DNA from: Pseudidiomarina taiwanensis
GTDB taxonomy: Bacteria > Pseudomonadota > Gammaproteobacteria > Enterobacterales > Alteromonadaceae
DNA: 64,000 nucleotides
Reading direction: 5' to 3'
Assembly: GCF_003987435.1 (NCBI RefSeq)
Contig: NZ_PIQG01000002.1
Location: 310,001 to 374,000 of the forward strand
Each line of letters starts with the position of its first letter. Position 1 is the first letter of the stretch. Under the pieces are notes generated by a model that was given only the letters and a program-made list of their open reading frames with translations, did no database searches and was not told the DNA's origin. The position numbers and the translations under genes are program-made. Below are positions 47,864 to 58,054 of the stretch, one piece after another.

Positions 47864-48397
47864 TTAGTAGCCGTACCCAGCTGACGCGTTCTGCAACGCC
47901 ACATAATAGATTTGGCGTAACTCAGGATAAACGCTCATTGCAGACTCAAGTGCATCGGCATAATGCTCGTGACTTGAATGATTCACGTACATCCAAACAG
48001 ACATTTCTTCGAGTGAGTTGAATGAAATATCTGAAGTGTCGCGCAAGGCTTCTTCACCACCCGCCATTTCAAGTGCTACTTCGCGGCCAACCGCATTACC
48101 GAGTTCTTGACCTAAGAAGCCGCCAATAAATGGAATGTTTTCAGCAAGTTTTTGACCAGCATAAGCACCTGCCATACCGCCGACGGTAGCACCCATCTCA
48201 GCATTTACAGCGTTATTCACCCATTCAGCAAGAACGCCGTCTGAGGTATATGGACTCATGTATTCGCCAGTATTGCCTTCAATTGGGGTGGGTGACATCA
48301 GTTGATTTGGCGCAGCAATTTGCGGTGCCATGACACCACCACAAGCTGACAACATCAGCGCAGCAGCGGCAACGAAAAGAAGTTTGATTTTATTCAT
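47864..48397 (-). CDS. Lipoprotein with glycine-zipper segment, unknown function
   Basis: A 177-residue lipoprotein with lipobox LMLSAC (Cys19). A small-residue-rich stretch, MGATVGGMAGAYAGQKLAENIPFIGGFLGQELGNAVG (roughly 88-124), resembles glycine-zipper membrane segments. The C-terminal part is alpha-helical (SHEHYADALESAMSVYPELRQIYY). It lies 41 nt upstream of lpoB and likely heads the same transcript. I do not recognise the family. Confidence 0.72.
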   Translation of the reverse strand: MNKIKLLFVAAAALMLSACGGVMAPQIAAPNQLMSPTPIEGNTGEYMSPYTSDGVLAEWVNNAVNAEMGATVGGMAGAYAGQKLAENIPFIGGFLGQELGNAVGREVALEMAGGEEALRDTSDISFNSLEEMSVWMYVNHSSHEHYADALESAMSVYPELRQIYYVALQNASAGYGY

Positions 48398-48505
48398 GGT
48401 AGAGCTCTCCGGTGAGCAGTCGGTCGATGTTCGACCTCTTGTTGTTATATTTTTAATGTTCTAAACAGGGTGCGGCGGATTGTCGCAGACTGCTTATAAC
48501 TAAAG

Positions 48506-48524
48506 ATTGACGATATTGGTCAAT
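48506..48524. promoter_or_regulatory. Operator-like inverted repeat upstream of the lipoprotein cluster
   Basis: ATTGAC and GTCAAT form a perfect 6-bp dyad separated by 7 bp, overlapping a minus-strand TTGAC that could be a -35 element for the 48397 gene. The placement fits a repressor or activator site; the regulator is unknown. Confidence 0.35.
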
Positions 48525-48684
48525 TTATCAACCCCAATTTTGTGACAAAAGTGCTACCAAAGCCCTGAAACGCCTATAGAATTCGTCAAAAACCGATAGC
48601 AAACAAAGCGTTACCAGTATATTAACGATATCATATGATTTTAGTATTAATTTTAGACAAGTAAGAAAATTCCAAGTTGAGCAT

Positions 48685-48714
48685 AAAAAAGGGAGCCAAT
48701 TGGCTCCCTTTTAG
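48685..48714 (-). terminator. Rho-independent terminator of acnB
   Basis: The perfect stem AAAAGGGAGCC/GGCTCCCTTTT (11 bp) surrounds an AATT loop, flanked by A/T runs. It lies just past the acnB stop and is strong on the minus strand. Confidence 0.9.
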
Positions 48715-48734
48715 ACACTGTTGTGACAGCTGAA

Positions 48735-51323
48735 TTACGCAACATTAATCGTTGGAATAATGTTCGCTTGCGCAGCTTTCTCAGCTTCGCGGAACGCATC
48801 CATTTGATCAAAGTTTAGATACTTATACACTTCGCCTGCCATCGAATTGATGTCTTGCGCATACGCCATATATTCTTCCGGCGTTGGCAATTTACCGACA
48901 ATCGCGCCCACTGCAGCAAGTTCTGCAGAAGTCAGGTAGACGTTAGCACCATCACCTAAACGGTTCGGGAAGTTACGGGTAGAGGTTGAGAGCACAGTGG
49001 CACCCGGCTCAACTCGCGCTTGGTTCCCCATACAGAGTGAACAGCCTGGCATTTCAGTGCGAACATTGTTGTTGGCGTAGATGTTGTAGTACCCTTCTTC
49101 ACGCAACTGCGCTTCGTCCATCTTCGTTGGTGGCGCAATCCACAAACGGGTGTTGAGTGGGTCTTGGTTCTTCTCAAGTAGTTTACCCGCAGCACGGAAA
49201 TGACCGATATTGGTCATACATGAGCCGATGAAGACTTCGTCGACTTTGTCGCCCGCCACCTCGCTCAAGAACTTGGCATCGTCTGGGTCGTTCGGACAAC
49301 AAACGATTGGCTCTTTAATCTCGGCGAGGTCAATTTCGATCACCGCTGAGTACTCAGCATCGGCGTCAGCACGCATCAATGATGGGTTCTGTAACCACTC
49401 TTCCATTTTCCGCGCACGGCGCTCAAGGGTACGAACGTCACCGTAACCTTCGTTGATCATCCAGCGCAACATGGTGATGTTCGAGCGCAGATACTCGGCC
49501 ACTGATTCTTCCGACAAGTTGATCGTACAACCTGCTGCTGAACGCTCTGCTGAGGCGTCAGATAATTCAAACGCTTGCTCTACAGTTAAGTGATCAAGAC
49601 CTTCGATTTCCAAGATCCGACCTGAGAAGACATTTTTCTTCCCACGTTTTTCAACGGTTAAAAGGCCTTCTTTAATCGCAAATAATGGAATCGCATGAAC
49701 CAGGTCACGCAGGGTAATACCTGGCTGCATTTCGCCTTTGAAACGCACCAATACCGACTCTGGCATATCCAGTGGCATCACTCCGGTTGCGGCTGCAAAA
49801 GCAACCAAACCAGAGCCCGCAGGGAATGAAATACCGAGTGGGAAACGCGTGTGTGAGTCACCGCCAGTACCGACCGTGTCAGGCAATAACATCCGGTTCA
49901 ACCAACTGTGGATGATGCCGTCACCCGGACGCAAGCTCACCCCACCACGATTCATGATGAAGTCTGGCAGTGTGTGCTGAGTTTCGATATCGACTGGTTT
50001 TGGATAAGCCGCAGTGTGACAGAATGACTGCATGGTCAAATCGGCAGTAAAGCCAAGACAAGCAAGGTCTTTCAGTTCGTCACGGGTCATTGGACCGGTG
50101 GTATCTTGCGATCCAACTGTGGTCATTTTCGGCTCACAGTAAGTTCCTGGGCGAACCCCCTCCATACCGCAAGCTTTACCGACCATCTTCTGCGCCAGCG
50201 TGTAACCTTTTCCGGTATCAGCCGGTTGCTCTGGCTTCAAGAACAAATCAGATGGGCCAAGACCGAGTGCTTCACGTGCTTTTTCAGTCAAACCACGACC
50301 GATGATCAGGTTAATCCGACCACCTGCACGTACTTCGTCAAGGATCACGCGCGACGCATAGTCATACTCGGCAATCACTTCGCCGGCTTCATTTTCAATT
50401 TTGCCCGCATATGGATAGATAGTGATGACATCACCCATATCCATGTTGTCGACGTCGGCTTCAAATACCAACGCACCGGCATCTTTCATGGTGTTGAAGA
50501 AAATTGGCGCAACTTTGCCACCAATACAAATACCACCTGCGCGCTTGTTCGGCGTGCCTGGCATGTCTTCACCAATGAACCATAACACTGAGTTAGTCGC
50601 TGATTTACGTGATGAGCCTGTGCCCACGACGTCGCCAACAAATGCAATCGGATGACCTTTCTCTTTCAGCTCAGCGATTTGTGCGGCGGCGTCGGTAATG
50701 CCTTCGCGCGGCATTTTATACATCGCTTTGGCGTGCAGAGGGATATCTGGACGCGACCACGCATCTGGTGCGGGTGACAAGTCATCGGTGTTGGTTTCGC
50801 CGGTCACTTTAAAGACCGTCGCTTTGATTTGCTCTGGCATTTCATTACGGCTAGTGAACCACTCACCCGCAGCCCAAGACTCAACCACTTCTTTGGCTAG
50901 AGCATTACCGGCTTTCATTTTCTCTTCGACGTCGTGGAAGGCATCGAACATCAATAGGGTGTGCTTTAACTCATGCGCAGCTAACTCACCGAGTTCTGCA
51001 TCATCAAGCAAGGCGACCAAAGTTTCGATGTTGTAACCACCATGCATATTGCCCAGTAGCTTCACTGCGTCTTGCTTGCTAATGATGGGGCTCTGCGCTT
51101 CACCTTTAACCAAAGCGGTTAAAAAGCCAGCCTTGACATAAGCAGCTTCATCCACGCCCGGTGGCACACGATCAGCAATCAGCTCAAGCAGGGTCGCTTC
51201 TTCGCCTGCTGGAGGATTCTTCAATAGTTCAACTAAGCCAGCAACTTGTTCTGCTGTCAGTGGTTTTGGCGGAATGCCTTCTGCGGCCCGCTCTTCAACA
51301 TGCTTACGATATTCTTGCAGCAC
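48735..51323 (-). CDS. acnB: Aconitate hydratase B
   Basis: An 862-residue AcnB, the main TCA-cycle aconitase, which isomerises citrate and isocitrate. The start is a GTG at 51323, preceded by AGGGG, and reads [15 protein letters not shown] as in E. coli. The HEAT-like N-terminal domain is followed by [12 protein letters not shown]. Iron-sulfur cluster cysteines lie in [16 protein letters not shown] and [13 protein letters not shown]. It stands alone with its own promoter and terminator. Confidence 0.97.
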   Translation of the reverse strand: MLQEYRKHVEERAAEGIPPKPLTAEQVAGLVELLKNPPAGEEATLLELIADRVPPGVDEAAYVKAGFLTALVKGEAQSPIISKQDAVKLLGNMHGGYNIETLVALLDDAELGELAAHELKHTLLMFDAFHDVEEKMKAGNALAKEVVESWAAGEWFTSRNEMPEQIKATVFKVTGETNTDDLSPAPDAWSRPDIPLHAKAMYKMPREGITDAAAQIAELKEKGHPIAFVGDVVGTGSSRKSATNSVLWFIGEDMPGTPNKRAGGICIGGKVAPIFFNTMKDAGALVFEADVDNMDMGDVITIYPYAGKIENEAGEVIAEYDYASRVILDEVRAGGRINLIIGRGLTEKAREALGLGPSDLFLKPEQPADTGKGYTLAQKMVGKACGMEGVRPGTYCEPKMTTVGSQDTTGPMTRDELKDLACLGFTADLTMQSFCHTAAYPKPVDIETQHTLPDFIMNRGGVSLRPGDGIIHSWLNRMLLPDTVGTGGDSHTRFPLGISFPAGSGLVAFAAATGVMPLDMPESVLVRFKGEMQPGITLRDLVHAIPLFAIKEGLLTVEKRGKKNVFSGRILEIEGLDHLTVEQAFELSDASAERSAAGCTINLSEESVAEYLRSNITMLRWMINEGYGDVRTLERRARKMEEWLQNPSLMRADADAEYSAVIEIDLAEIKEPIVCCPNDPDDAKFLSEVAGDKVDEVFIGSCMTNIGHFRAAGKLLEKNQDPLNTRLWIAPPTKMDEAQLREEGYYNIYANNNVRTEMPGCSLCMGNQARVEPGATVLSTSTRNFPNRLGDGANVYLTSAELAAVGAIVGKLPTPEEYMAYAQDINSMAGEVYKYLNFDQMDAFREAEKAAQANIIPTINVA

Positions 51324-51363
51324 TGGGTACCCCTTTTGCTGTTGCAGTGAAAAAAGTGGCGTA

Positions 51364-51392
51364 ATTATAGGGGTTTTAGCGACAAATTTAAA
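51364..51392 (-). promoter_or_regulatory. Candidate sigma-70 promoter of acnB
   Basis: On the minus strand TTTAAA (51387-51392) and a perfect TATAAT (51364-51369) are spaced by 17 bp. The -10 is 41 bp upstream of the GTG start. ArcA or Crp sites are possible in this region but none was clear. Confidence 0.55.
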
Positions 51393-51445
51393 TTCATCTG
51401 ACGCTATAAAGTCGAATGTTGTCGATAAATAGCGTGAATAGCAGG

Positions 51446-52837
51446 CTACAACTTATCGTGATGATGTTTTTGCCAATAGCGGCGCAAGTCTTTGCGCACT
51501 TCGGGCAGTAATAAATATAAGGCGAGGATATTCGGCACCGCCATTAAGAAGAGAACTGAATCGAGGAAGTTAAAAATCGCCAGAATATTTGGCACGGCAG
51601 AAATCGCGACCACCACGCAAAACAGCAGCTTGAAGCTGTTGCCGACCCACTTGCGCTTACCAAACAGGTACCGCCATGCTTTCAAACCATAGTAAGACCA
51701 ACTAATCACGGTGGAAAAACCAAACAGCAGCAGTGCCACCATCAATACCGCTGGGAACCAATCAAGTTCGCCTGCAAAGGCACTTGAAGTCAGTTGCACG
51801 CCATCAAGACCACCGGTTTGATAGGCACCCGTGACAATAATCACCAAGGCGGTGATGGTACAAATCACCACGGTATCGATAAACGGCTCGAGCAAAGCAA
51901 CAAAGCCTTGTTGCACTGGCTCGTCGACTTTCGCCGCGGCATGAGCAATTGGCGCTGAACCGACCCCTGCTTCATTGGAGTAGGCGGCGCGCCGAAAGCC
52001 TTGGATTAAAACGCCAATAAAACCGCCATAGGCGGCTTCTGGATAAAAGGCCTGCTCGACAATCAACCAGAGCGCGGCAGGGATCGCACTAAAATGGCTC
52101 GCAAGAATATACAAAGCGGCAGCCAAGTATATTGCAACCATAGTGGGCACTAACTTACTGGTCACCCTCGCAATACTCTTAATGCCGCCAATGATGACCA
52201 CAGCCACCAGCAGCGCATAGACGATTCCAAATAACCACGGATCGCTATAGCCGGTCACGGTTTTGACTTGCACAAATGCTTGATTGACATGCACAAACGC
52301 AGCCGAGCTGAGGACGCAGGCGAGCGCAAAAAATATCGCAAAGCCGGTTCCGAGTTTGGGCAAACCCCGTTGGCTTAAGGCATGTTTAATATAAAACATG
52401 GGGCCACCATCGATGCTCCCATCAGGGTTTTCGCGCCGATATTTTACCGCCAGGGTGACTTCCATAAATTTAGTCGACATCCCCAGCAAACCGGCCATGA
52501 TCATCCAGAACGTTGCGCCGGGCCCACCCAGAGCTATCGCGACCGCGACACCCGCAATATTGCCGGTCCCTACGGTACCGGAGAGCGCGGTCGAGAGTGC
52601 TTGAAAAGGAGAAATTTCACCGTGCGTTGCAGGCTTTTGGAAATCTCCGCGGAGAACTTTCAAGGCATGCTTGAAACCACGAATGTTGATAAAGCCAAGC
52701 CCCAAAGTGAATACCAGGGCTCCGGCAATGAGCCAAACCACGACCAGCGGCAATTCATTCCCCTGAATGGTTACAGCATAGAAAACGATGCTGGCCAGTA
52801 GATCAGTAAATTGCTCAAAAGCGGCTTGAAAGCTCAT
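51446..52837 (-). CDS. Sodium:alanine (AGCS) symporter
   Basis: A 463-residue inner-membrane carrier with about eleven hydrophobic segments. The AGCS signature is present: [44 protein letters not shown] and [26 protein letters not shown]. It imports alanine, glycine or a related small amino acid with Na+. It is transcribed toward acnB, with an AT-rich gap and no clear terminator. The LysR gene lies upstream on the same strand. Confidence 0.92.
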   Translation of the reverse strand: MSFQAAFEQFTDLLASIVFYAVTIQGNELPLVVVWLIAGALVFTLGLGFINIRGFKHALKVLRGDFQKPATHGEISPFQALSTALSGTVGTGNIAGVAVAIALGGPGATFWMIMAGLLGMSTKFMEVTLAVKYRRENPDGSIDGGPMFYIKHALSQRGLPKLGTGFAIFFALACVLSSAAFVHVNQAFVQVKTVTGYSDPWLFGIVYALLVAVVIIGGIKSIARVTSKLVPTMVAIYLAAALYILASHFSAIPAALWLIVEQAFYPEAAYGGFIGVLIQGFRRAAYSNEAGVGSAPIAHAAAKVDEPVQQGFVALLEPFIDTVVICTITALVIIVTGAYQTGGLDGVQLTSSAFAGELDWFPAVLMVALLLFGFSTVISWSYYGLKAWRYLFGKRKWVGNSFKLLFCVVVAISAVPNILAIFNFLDSVLFLMAVPNILALYLLLPEVRKDLRRYWQKHHHDKL

Positions 52838-52889
52838 AGGATGCTCGTGATTTGAATCAATGCTTTACCATAACCCGCTCACTCGCAGA

Positions 52890-53765
52890 TTAAAAGGCGT
52901 CCCAAATTAATTGCGCAGCGGGTCCAGTTACCCGATCGGAAGCGCGAACTAAATGCACCTCTAGCGAGACATTATTCAAAAATCCTGGAATATCCACTTT
53001 CACCAATTGCTCACTCTGTAACGCGCCACGTACTAATTCGACCGGAATAATTCCCCAGCCCATCCCCGCTAGCAGGAGTGCGCGCTGGGTAATCGAGTCG
53101 TTGACTCGAATCCGCTGCTGCCCAGGAACTTTGATCAAGGCATCAAGATTAATCCCAAGCTCTTGGTCTTGCGGCATGAGCATGGGCAAATCGAGTAATT
53201 CAGTGCGCCGCTGCGGGATCCGACCAAAGCGCTCACCAAGGGTTGGGGCCATTGCTATAATAAGTTCAAAATCACGAATAAACTTGGTTTCAAAATCACC
53301 ATGTTGGTGAAATAGCGGCATCCATGGGCACAGTGCAATATCTGCTTCAGCTGCACTAATGCGGCGGAGCGAGCGCAATTGACTCTCGCCGGTCATAATC
53401 AGTTCAGTGGCGGGGTAAGTCTTTTGTACCTGCGCGATAGCAGCAAACAAATCGCGAGGTGAACAAGTGTGGTCATAGGCCACCCGCAGGCTCGGCTCCG
53501 CGCCCTCACGTAATTGCTGAGTGAGCGACGCCAGTCGATTTTTCTGCACCAGTAATTCGCGCGCTTGGCGCAAGAATTGTTGCCCACGCTCAGTCAGAGT
53601 TAGGCGATAGCCAGTGCGGTCAAATAAGCTAAACCCGACATCTTGCTCGAGTGTTTTTAACCCCATACTTACCGCGGCTTGGCTTCGATGCAGACGTTCA
53701 GCTGCCGCTTGCAAGGTGCCGGTTTCAGCAAGCGCATGGAGCATCTCGAGTTGTTGGAGTTTCAT
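52890..53765 (-). CDS. LysR-family transcriptional regulator
   Basis: A 291-residue LysR-type regulator. The N-terminal helix-turn-helix is LEMLHALAETGTLQAAAERLHRSQAAVSMGLKTLEQDVG, followed by the usual substrate-binding domain (DHTCSPRDLFAAIAQV, GWGIIPVELV). It is divergent from the RND efflux operon with a 106-bp gap containing two direct repeats, and it is upstream of the AGCS gene on its own strand. The RND operon is the more likely target. Confidence 0.9.
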   Translation of the reverse strand: MKLQQLEMLHALAETGTLQAAAERLHRSQAAVSMGLKTLEQDVGFSLFDRTGYRLTLTERGQQFLRQARELLVQKNRLASLTQQLREGAEPSLRVAYDHTCSPRDLFAAIAQVQKTYPATELIMTGESQLRSLRRISAAEADIALCPWMPLFHQHGDFETKFIRDFELIIAMAPTLGERFGRIPQRRTELLDLPMLMPQDQELGINLDALIKVPGQQRIRVNDSITQRALLLAGMGWGIIPVELVRGALQSEQLVKVDIPGFLNNVSLEVHLVRASDRVTGPAAQLIWDAF

Positions 53766-53778
53766 CGGCTCGCTCTTT

Positions 53779-53829
53779 ATTCAGAATTTCTTAATATCTT
53801 ATACATATTAATTCAGTATTTCTTTATAT
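53779..53829. promoter_or_regulatory. Two direct repeats in the LysR/RND intergenic region (operator candidates)
   Basis: A 19-bp sequence, ATTCAGWATTTCTTWATAT, occurs at 53779-53797 and again at 53811-53829 with 17 identical positions. Starts are 32 bp apart, about three helical turns, so both lie on the same face of DNA. The second copy overlaps the -35 position of a TAAAAT (53839-53844) element before the efflux gene. This fits binding of the divergently encoded LysR protein. Confidence 0.5.
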
Positions 53830-53871
53830 TTTTCGCGCTAAAATAATCTCGTAAGTTCACGGAGGTAACCT

Positions 53872-54963
53872 ATGACACAACGCACACTTATAGTTTTACT
53901 CATTTTCACCAGCGTGTTACTCGCAGGGTGCCAACCTCAGGCGCCAGCCGATGCAGCCCCAGCGCCAGTGGTACAGCCGGTGAAGTTGTTTCAGGTTCCT
54001 GCGCAACAGAGCGCGCAATACCGTGACTTCCCCGCTACCGTCGAAGCCGCACAAGTGGCGCAATTGTCCTTTCGCGTGGCTGGAGAACTGGCCGAGTTCC
54101 CTGTTAAAGCCGGGGATGATGTGGTGCGCGGCGCACTCGTCGCCAAGCTTGATCCGCGTGATTACCAGTTAGTGGTCGATCAAGCCCAAGCCCGTTTCGA
54201 TTTAGCTCAAGCGCAATTTGCCCGGACCGAGAACTTGGTCGACCGAGGCGTGATTTCGCCGCAACAGTTCGACGAAGTGAAGGCTAACCTCGATATCGCG
54301 CGAGCCAATTTAGACACCGCCAAATCGAATTTAAGCTATACCGAGTTACGCGCACCATTTGCCGGAACCATCGCTCATTTGTTTGTTGAACGATTCGAAA
54401 CCGTGCAACCGCAACAGCCGATTGTGACACTGCAAATGAACGACGCGATTGATGTCAGCATTAATGTGCCTGAAAACTTATTTGCGCGAGTTCGCCGCAA
54501 TAGTGACTATCGTCCCGACGTGATTTTCGCAAGTGCTCCAGATACGCGTTACTCAGCGACTTTAAAAGAGTGGGATGCGGTCGCAGACCCGGCAACCAAC
54601 ACCTATAAAGTGGTCTTTACGCTACCTAGCCCAACCGATTTAAACGTCCTGCCGGGGATGACCGCGCGGGTTCGGGTCGATATCAACGCCGTGTCCGAGC
54701 AAGCCTCAAGTGCCCAGATTATTCCTGCCAGCGCAGTCTTTACTCCACGCACTGTAGCAACTGATAGCGCCCCAAAAGTGTGGGTTTATGACCCGCAAAG
54801 TCAGCAAGTAAGCATGCGCTCAATTACGGTAGCTGCAGTTACCGAGCGTGGTATTGAAGTGGCAACAGGGCTCAATCCGGGGGAGCAAATTGTCGTGGCC
54901 GGCGTTCACGCGCTGACTGACGGTCAGCAAGTACGGCCATGGCAGAAGGAGCCAGGGCTATGA
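53872..54963 (+). CDS. RND efflux periplasmic adaptor (membrane fusion lipoprotein)
   Basis: A 363-residue membrane fusion protein with lipobox VLLAGC (Cys20) and a strong GGAGG site. The lipoyl half-motifs (VAGELAEFPVKAGDDVVRGALVAKLDPRDY and LRAPFAGTIAHLFVERFE) flank an alpha-hairpin with DQAQARFDLAQAQFARTENL. It links the inner-membrane pump to an outer-membrane channel. Its stop overlaps the pump start by 4 nt (ATGA). No TolC-like channel gene is in the window. Confidence 0.92.
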   Translation: MTQRTLIVLLIFTSVLLAGCQPQAPADAAPAPVVQPVKLFQVPAQQSAQYRDFPATVEAAQVAQLSFRVAGELAEFPVKAGDDVVRGALVAKLDPRDYQLVVDQAQARFDLAQAQFARTENLVDRGVISPQQFDEVKANLDIARANLDTAKSNLSYTELRAPFAGTIAHLFVERFETVQPQQPIVTLQMNDAIDVSINVPENLFARVRRNSDYRPDVIFASAPDTRYSATLKEWDAVADPATNTYKVVFTLPSPTDLNVLPGMTARVRVDINAVSEQASSAQIIPASAVFTPRTVATDSAPKVWVYDPQSQQVSMRSITVAAVTERGIEVATGLNPGEQIVVAGVHALTDGQQVRPWQKEPGL

Positions 54964-57900
54964 TGAATATCGCCCGTTTTAGCATCAAACGGAGCACCAC
55001 CAGTTGGCTGGTGGTATTGCTGTTGCTGCTTGGCGGTATTGTTGCCCTGCAGCAAATTGGCCGACTTGAAGATCCGGAGTTCACCCTCAAGCAAGCCTTG
55101 GTGATTACCAGTTATCCGGGGGCTACCGCGACCCAAGTTGAGGAAGAAGTCACCTATCGCCTCGAGAATGCGATTCAAGCCTTGCCCTACGTCGATCATG
55201 TGACCTCGATCTCACGACCGGGTTTGAGTCAAATCCAAGTGGATGTCAAAACCACCTACCGGGAATATGATATGCCGCAAATTTGGGATGAGCTGCGGCG
55301 CAAAGTGAATGATATCAAGGGCAGCTTACCGCCAGGTAGTGGCGAACCCATCGTCCGCGATGACTTTGCTGATGTCTATGGCATTACTCTAGCAATTACA
55401 GGAGCCGGCTATAGCTATAAAGATATCGCCGATTACACGGATTTCTTGCGCCGCGAGCTGGTGCTGGTTCCAGGCGTTGGCAAAGTTACGGTGGTAGGCG
55501 AGCAAAACGAGCGCGTGGTGGTTGAAATTTCTCGCGATAAACTGGCCAATAACGGCATCTCGCCCCAACAAGTGGTGAACTTGCTACAAACTCAAAATGC
55601 CGTCAGTGATGCCGGTCGCGTTTACCTTGATGGCGAGCGGATCCGTTTGCACACTAGTGGCCAATTTGCCGATGTCGCAGCGCTTGCTGATTTGATGATC
55701 AGTAACCCCGGTGCAGCCGAGCGTATCTTACTGCGTGATGTCGCCGAAGTGCGTCGTGAATATCAAGAAATACCTAATCATCTGGTGCGTTATAACGGTG
55801 AGCAAGCGCTATGGCTTGGCATCTCGTTTGCCAAAGATGTGAATGTGGTCGACATCGGTGCCAAAATCCAAACCCGCTTAGCTGAGCTCACCTATGCCCA
55901 GCCGGTGGGAATGGAAGTTGCTGCCATTTATGACCAACCCGCTGAGGTTGACCGCAGCGTCAATAACTTCCTTATTAATTTAGCCGAAGCAGTTGCGATT
56001 GTGGTGGTGGCCTTGTTGTTATCCATGGGGCTACGCAGCGGGGTCTTGATTGGCAGTGTGTTGCTGCTCACCGTGCTCGGTAGTTTTATCTTCATGTACT
56101 TGATGGATATTCAACTACAGCGCGTTTCTCTTGGCGCGCTGATTATTGCACTCGGAATGTTAGTGGATAATGCCATTGTGATAGCCGAAGGGATGTTGGT
56201 CGGGATCCGACGCGGACTCACCCGCATTCAGGCCGCCACGCAAGTCGTCCAGCAAAATATCTGGCCCTTGTTGGGGGCAACGATTATCGGCGTGATTGCT
56301 TTCGCCCCGATCGGATTATCGAAAGATGCCAGCGGTGAATACGCCAATAGTCTCTTCTGGGTCTTGTTTATCTCGCTGTTACTCAGTTGGTTTACCGCGC
56401 TCAGCTTAGTACCGTTTTTAGGCAATATCCTGTTCCGTAAAGACTCGCGCGCGCGGTCGGCGCAAGAGCAACCTGCAGATAGTGACCACGTCTATGACCA
56501 TTGGGCGTTTCACCTCTACAAGCGCAGCTTGGAGGGGTTCTTAACTTGGCGCAAGCTCACTATGCTGGCCATGCTCGGGTTATTAGCGATCGCCTTGCTG
56601 GGCTTTACCACCATTAAGCAAAGCTTTTTCCCGCCTTCAACCACGCCGATTGCCTATGTTGATTTGTGGTACCCACAAGGCAGTGACATTCGTGCGACCG
56701 AACGGCAAGTACGCCAGCTTGAACATTATCTATTAGAACGCCATGGCGAGACCGGTGAACTCAGCTTCGTCGCAAGTACTATAGGCCAAGGGGCGCCGCG
56801 CTTTACCCTAACTTATATGGTAGAAAAAGCCTTTGAAAGTTATGCCCAATTGATTATTCGTGGACGTGATAAAGAGGCACTTAAAATTGTTCTAAATGAT
56901 TTAGCGGGTTACATCGACCTGCAGCAACCGGATCTTGAGTATAAATTCAAACCGGTCGAGATGGGGCCAACCCAAAAAGCGAAAATTGAAGCACGCTTTA
57001 GTGGCCCGGACCCTCTGGTGTTGCGCCAGTTAGCTGAACAAGCACGCACCATTTTGGTCAATGAGCCCAGTGCGCAGTTTGTCCGCGACGATTGGCGTCA
57101 GCGCACCAAGGTGCTGCAGCCACAGTTTAATGAGGCCAGTGCACGCCGACTTGGGATTACCAAAGCCGACGTCGATGCGGTATTGCAACGTAACTTTAGT
57201 GGCCAAACCGTCGGGGTATTCCGTGATGGCACCGAACTGTTACCGATTATTGTGCGCGCGCCAGTCGCTGAGCGCCTCGCCATTGGCGATTGGCGGCAAA
57301 TGCAGGTGTATAGCAATGCCCTGCAACAATATGTGCCGCTCGCACAAGTGGTGAGCGACTTTGAACTTGCCAGTGAAGATGATTTGATTCTACGGCGCGA
57401 CCGTAAACGCACCCTCACTGTGATGGCGGACCCTGATCTGTTCGGCGATGAGACGGCCGCACAAGTGTTTGCAAAAGTACGCGAACCGATCGAAGCCATT
57501 CCTTTGCCGCTTGGTTACCAACTGCAATGGGGCGGTGAGTTTGAAGCCTCAAACAAAGCTCGGGGTGCAATTTTCACGGCGTTGCCATTGGCGTTTTTGG
57601 TGATGTTTATCATTACCGTGTTGCTGTTTAGCTCGATTCGCCAGGCCGGAGTGCTCTGGACCACAGTGCCACTGAGTGTGATTGGCGTCACCTTAGGCTT
57701 AAGTCTAACCGGACAGCCATTCGGCTTTATGGCCTTGCTTGGCTTTTTAAGTCTATCGGGAATGCTGATTAAAAACGGTGTGGTCCTGCTTGAGCAAATC
57801 GAAGCTGAACGGGCCGCCGGTAAGTCGCCTTATCAAGGTCTCGTTGATGCTGCGGTAAGTCGGGTACGGCCAGTGAGTATGACCGCGGTCACCACCATAG

Positions 57901-58040
57901 TCGGGATGATTCCGCTGTTATTCGATGATTTCTTTGTAAGTATGGCCGTGGTGATTATGTTCGGGCTTGGGTTTGCAACCCTGTTAACACTGATTGTGGT
58001 GCCGGTGATGTATGCGATGGTTATGAGGGTGCGCCGCTAG
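54960..58040 (+). CDS. RND efflux permease (HAE1-type multidrug pump)
   Basis: A 1026-residue RND pump with twelve expected spans and two large periplasmic loops. The N-terminus SIKRSTTSWLVVLLLLLGG, LEDPEFTLKQALVI and the TM4 proton-relay motif LGMLVDNAIVIAEGM are clear. The start at 54960 is followed by a second ATG at 54963; the first overlaps the adaptor stop, with AAGGAG upstream. It probably exports drugs, detergents or similar amphiphiles. The cusA gene faces it 14 bp away. Confidence 0.92.
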   Translation: MMNIARFSIKRSTTSWLVVLLLLLGGIVALQQIGRLEDPEFTLKQALVITSYPGATATQVEEEVTYRLENAIQALPYVDHVTSISRPGLSQIQVDVKTTYREYDMPQIWDELRRKVNDIKGSLPPGSGEPIVRDDFADVYGITLAITGAGYSYKDIADYTDFLRRELVLVPGVGKVTVVGEQNERVVVEISRDKLANNGISPQQVVNLLQTQNAVSDAGRVYLDGERIRLHTSGQFADVAALADLMISNPGAAERILLRDVAEVRREYQEIPNHLVRYNGEQALWLGISFAKDVNVVDIGAKIQTRLAELTYAQPVGMEVAAIYDQPAEVDRSVNNFLINLAEAVAIVVVALLLSMGLRSGVLIGSVLLLTVLGSFIFMYLMDIQLQRVSLGALIIALGMLVDNAIVIAEGMLVGIRRGLTRIQAATQVVQQNIWPLLGATIIGVIAFAPIGLSKDASGEYANSLFWVLFISLLLSWFTALSLVPFLGNILFRKDSRARSAQEQPADSDHVYDHWAFHLYKRSLEGFLTWRKLTMLAMLGLLAIALLGFTTIKQSFFPPSTTPIAYVDLWYPQGSDIRATERQVRQLEHYLLERHGETGELSFVASTIGQGAPRFTLTYMVEKAFESYAQLIIRGRDKEALKIVLNDLAGYIDLQQPDLEYKFKPVEMGPTQKAKIEARFSGPDPLVLRQLAEQARTILVNEPSAQFVRDDWRQRTKVLQPQFNEASARRLGITKADVDAVLQRNFSGQTVGVFRDGTELLPIIVRAPVAERLAIGDWRQMQVYSNALQQYVPLAQVVSDFELASEDDLILRRDRKRTLTVMADPDLFGDETAAQVFAKVREPIEAIPLPLGYQLQWGGEFEASNKARGAIFTALPLAFLVMFIITVLLFSSIRQAGVLWTTVPLSVIGVTLGLSLTGQPFGFMALLGFLSLSGMLIKNGVVLLEQIEAERAAGKSPYQGLVDAAVSRVRPVSMTAVTTIVGMIPLLFDDFFVSMAVVIMFGLGFATLLTLIVVPVMYAMVMRVRR

Positions 58041-58050
58041 ACGCACCCTC
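58025..58050. terminator. Possible bidirectional hairpin between the two RND operons
   Basis: GAGGGTGCG (58025-58033) pairs with CGCACCCTC (58042-58050) across an 8-nt loop, overlapping the pump stop codon and lying at the convergent junction. There is no T run, so it is a weaker, possibly Rho-dependent, structure. Confidence 0.35.
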
Positions 58051-58054
58051 CTCA

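Larger units (their letters stand above)
48398..48734. other. 337-bp intergenic region between acnB and the lipoprotein cluster
   Basis: No coding region is supported. It holds the acnB terminator at the acnB end, an AT-rich middle, and an inverted repeat (48506-48524) upstream of the lipoprotein gene. A minus-strand TTGACC (with the repeat) and a TATAAG-like element nearer the gene could form its promoter, but the spacing (about 19 bp) is not ideal. Confidence 0.6.

Noticed and set aside
50106-50585. A 159-codon plus-strand frame opposite acnB
   Set aside because: Antisense to a highly conserved part of aconitase B, with no family features.
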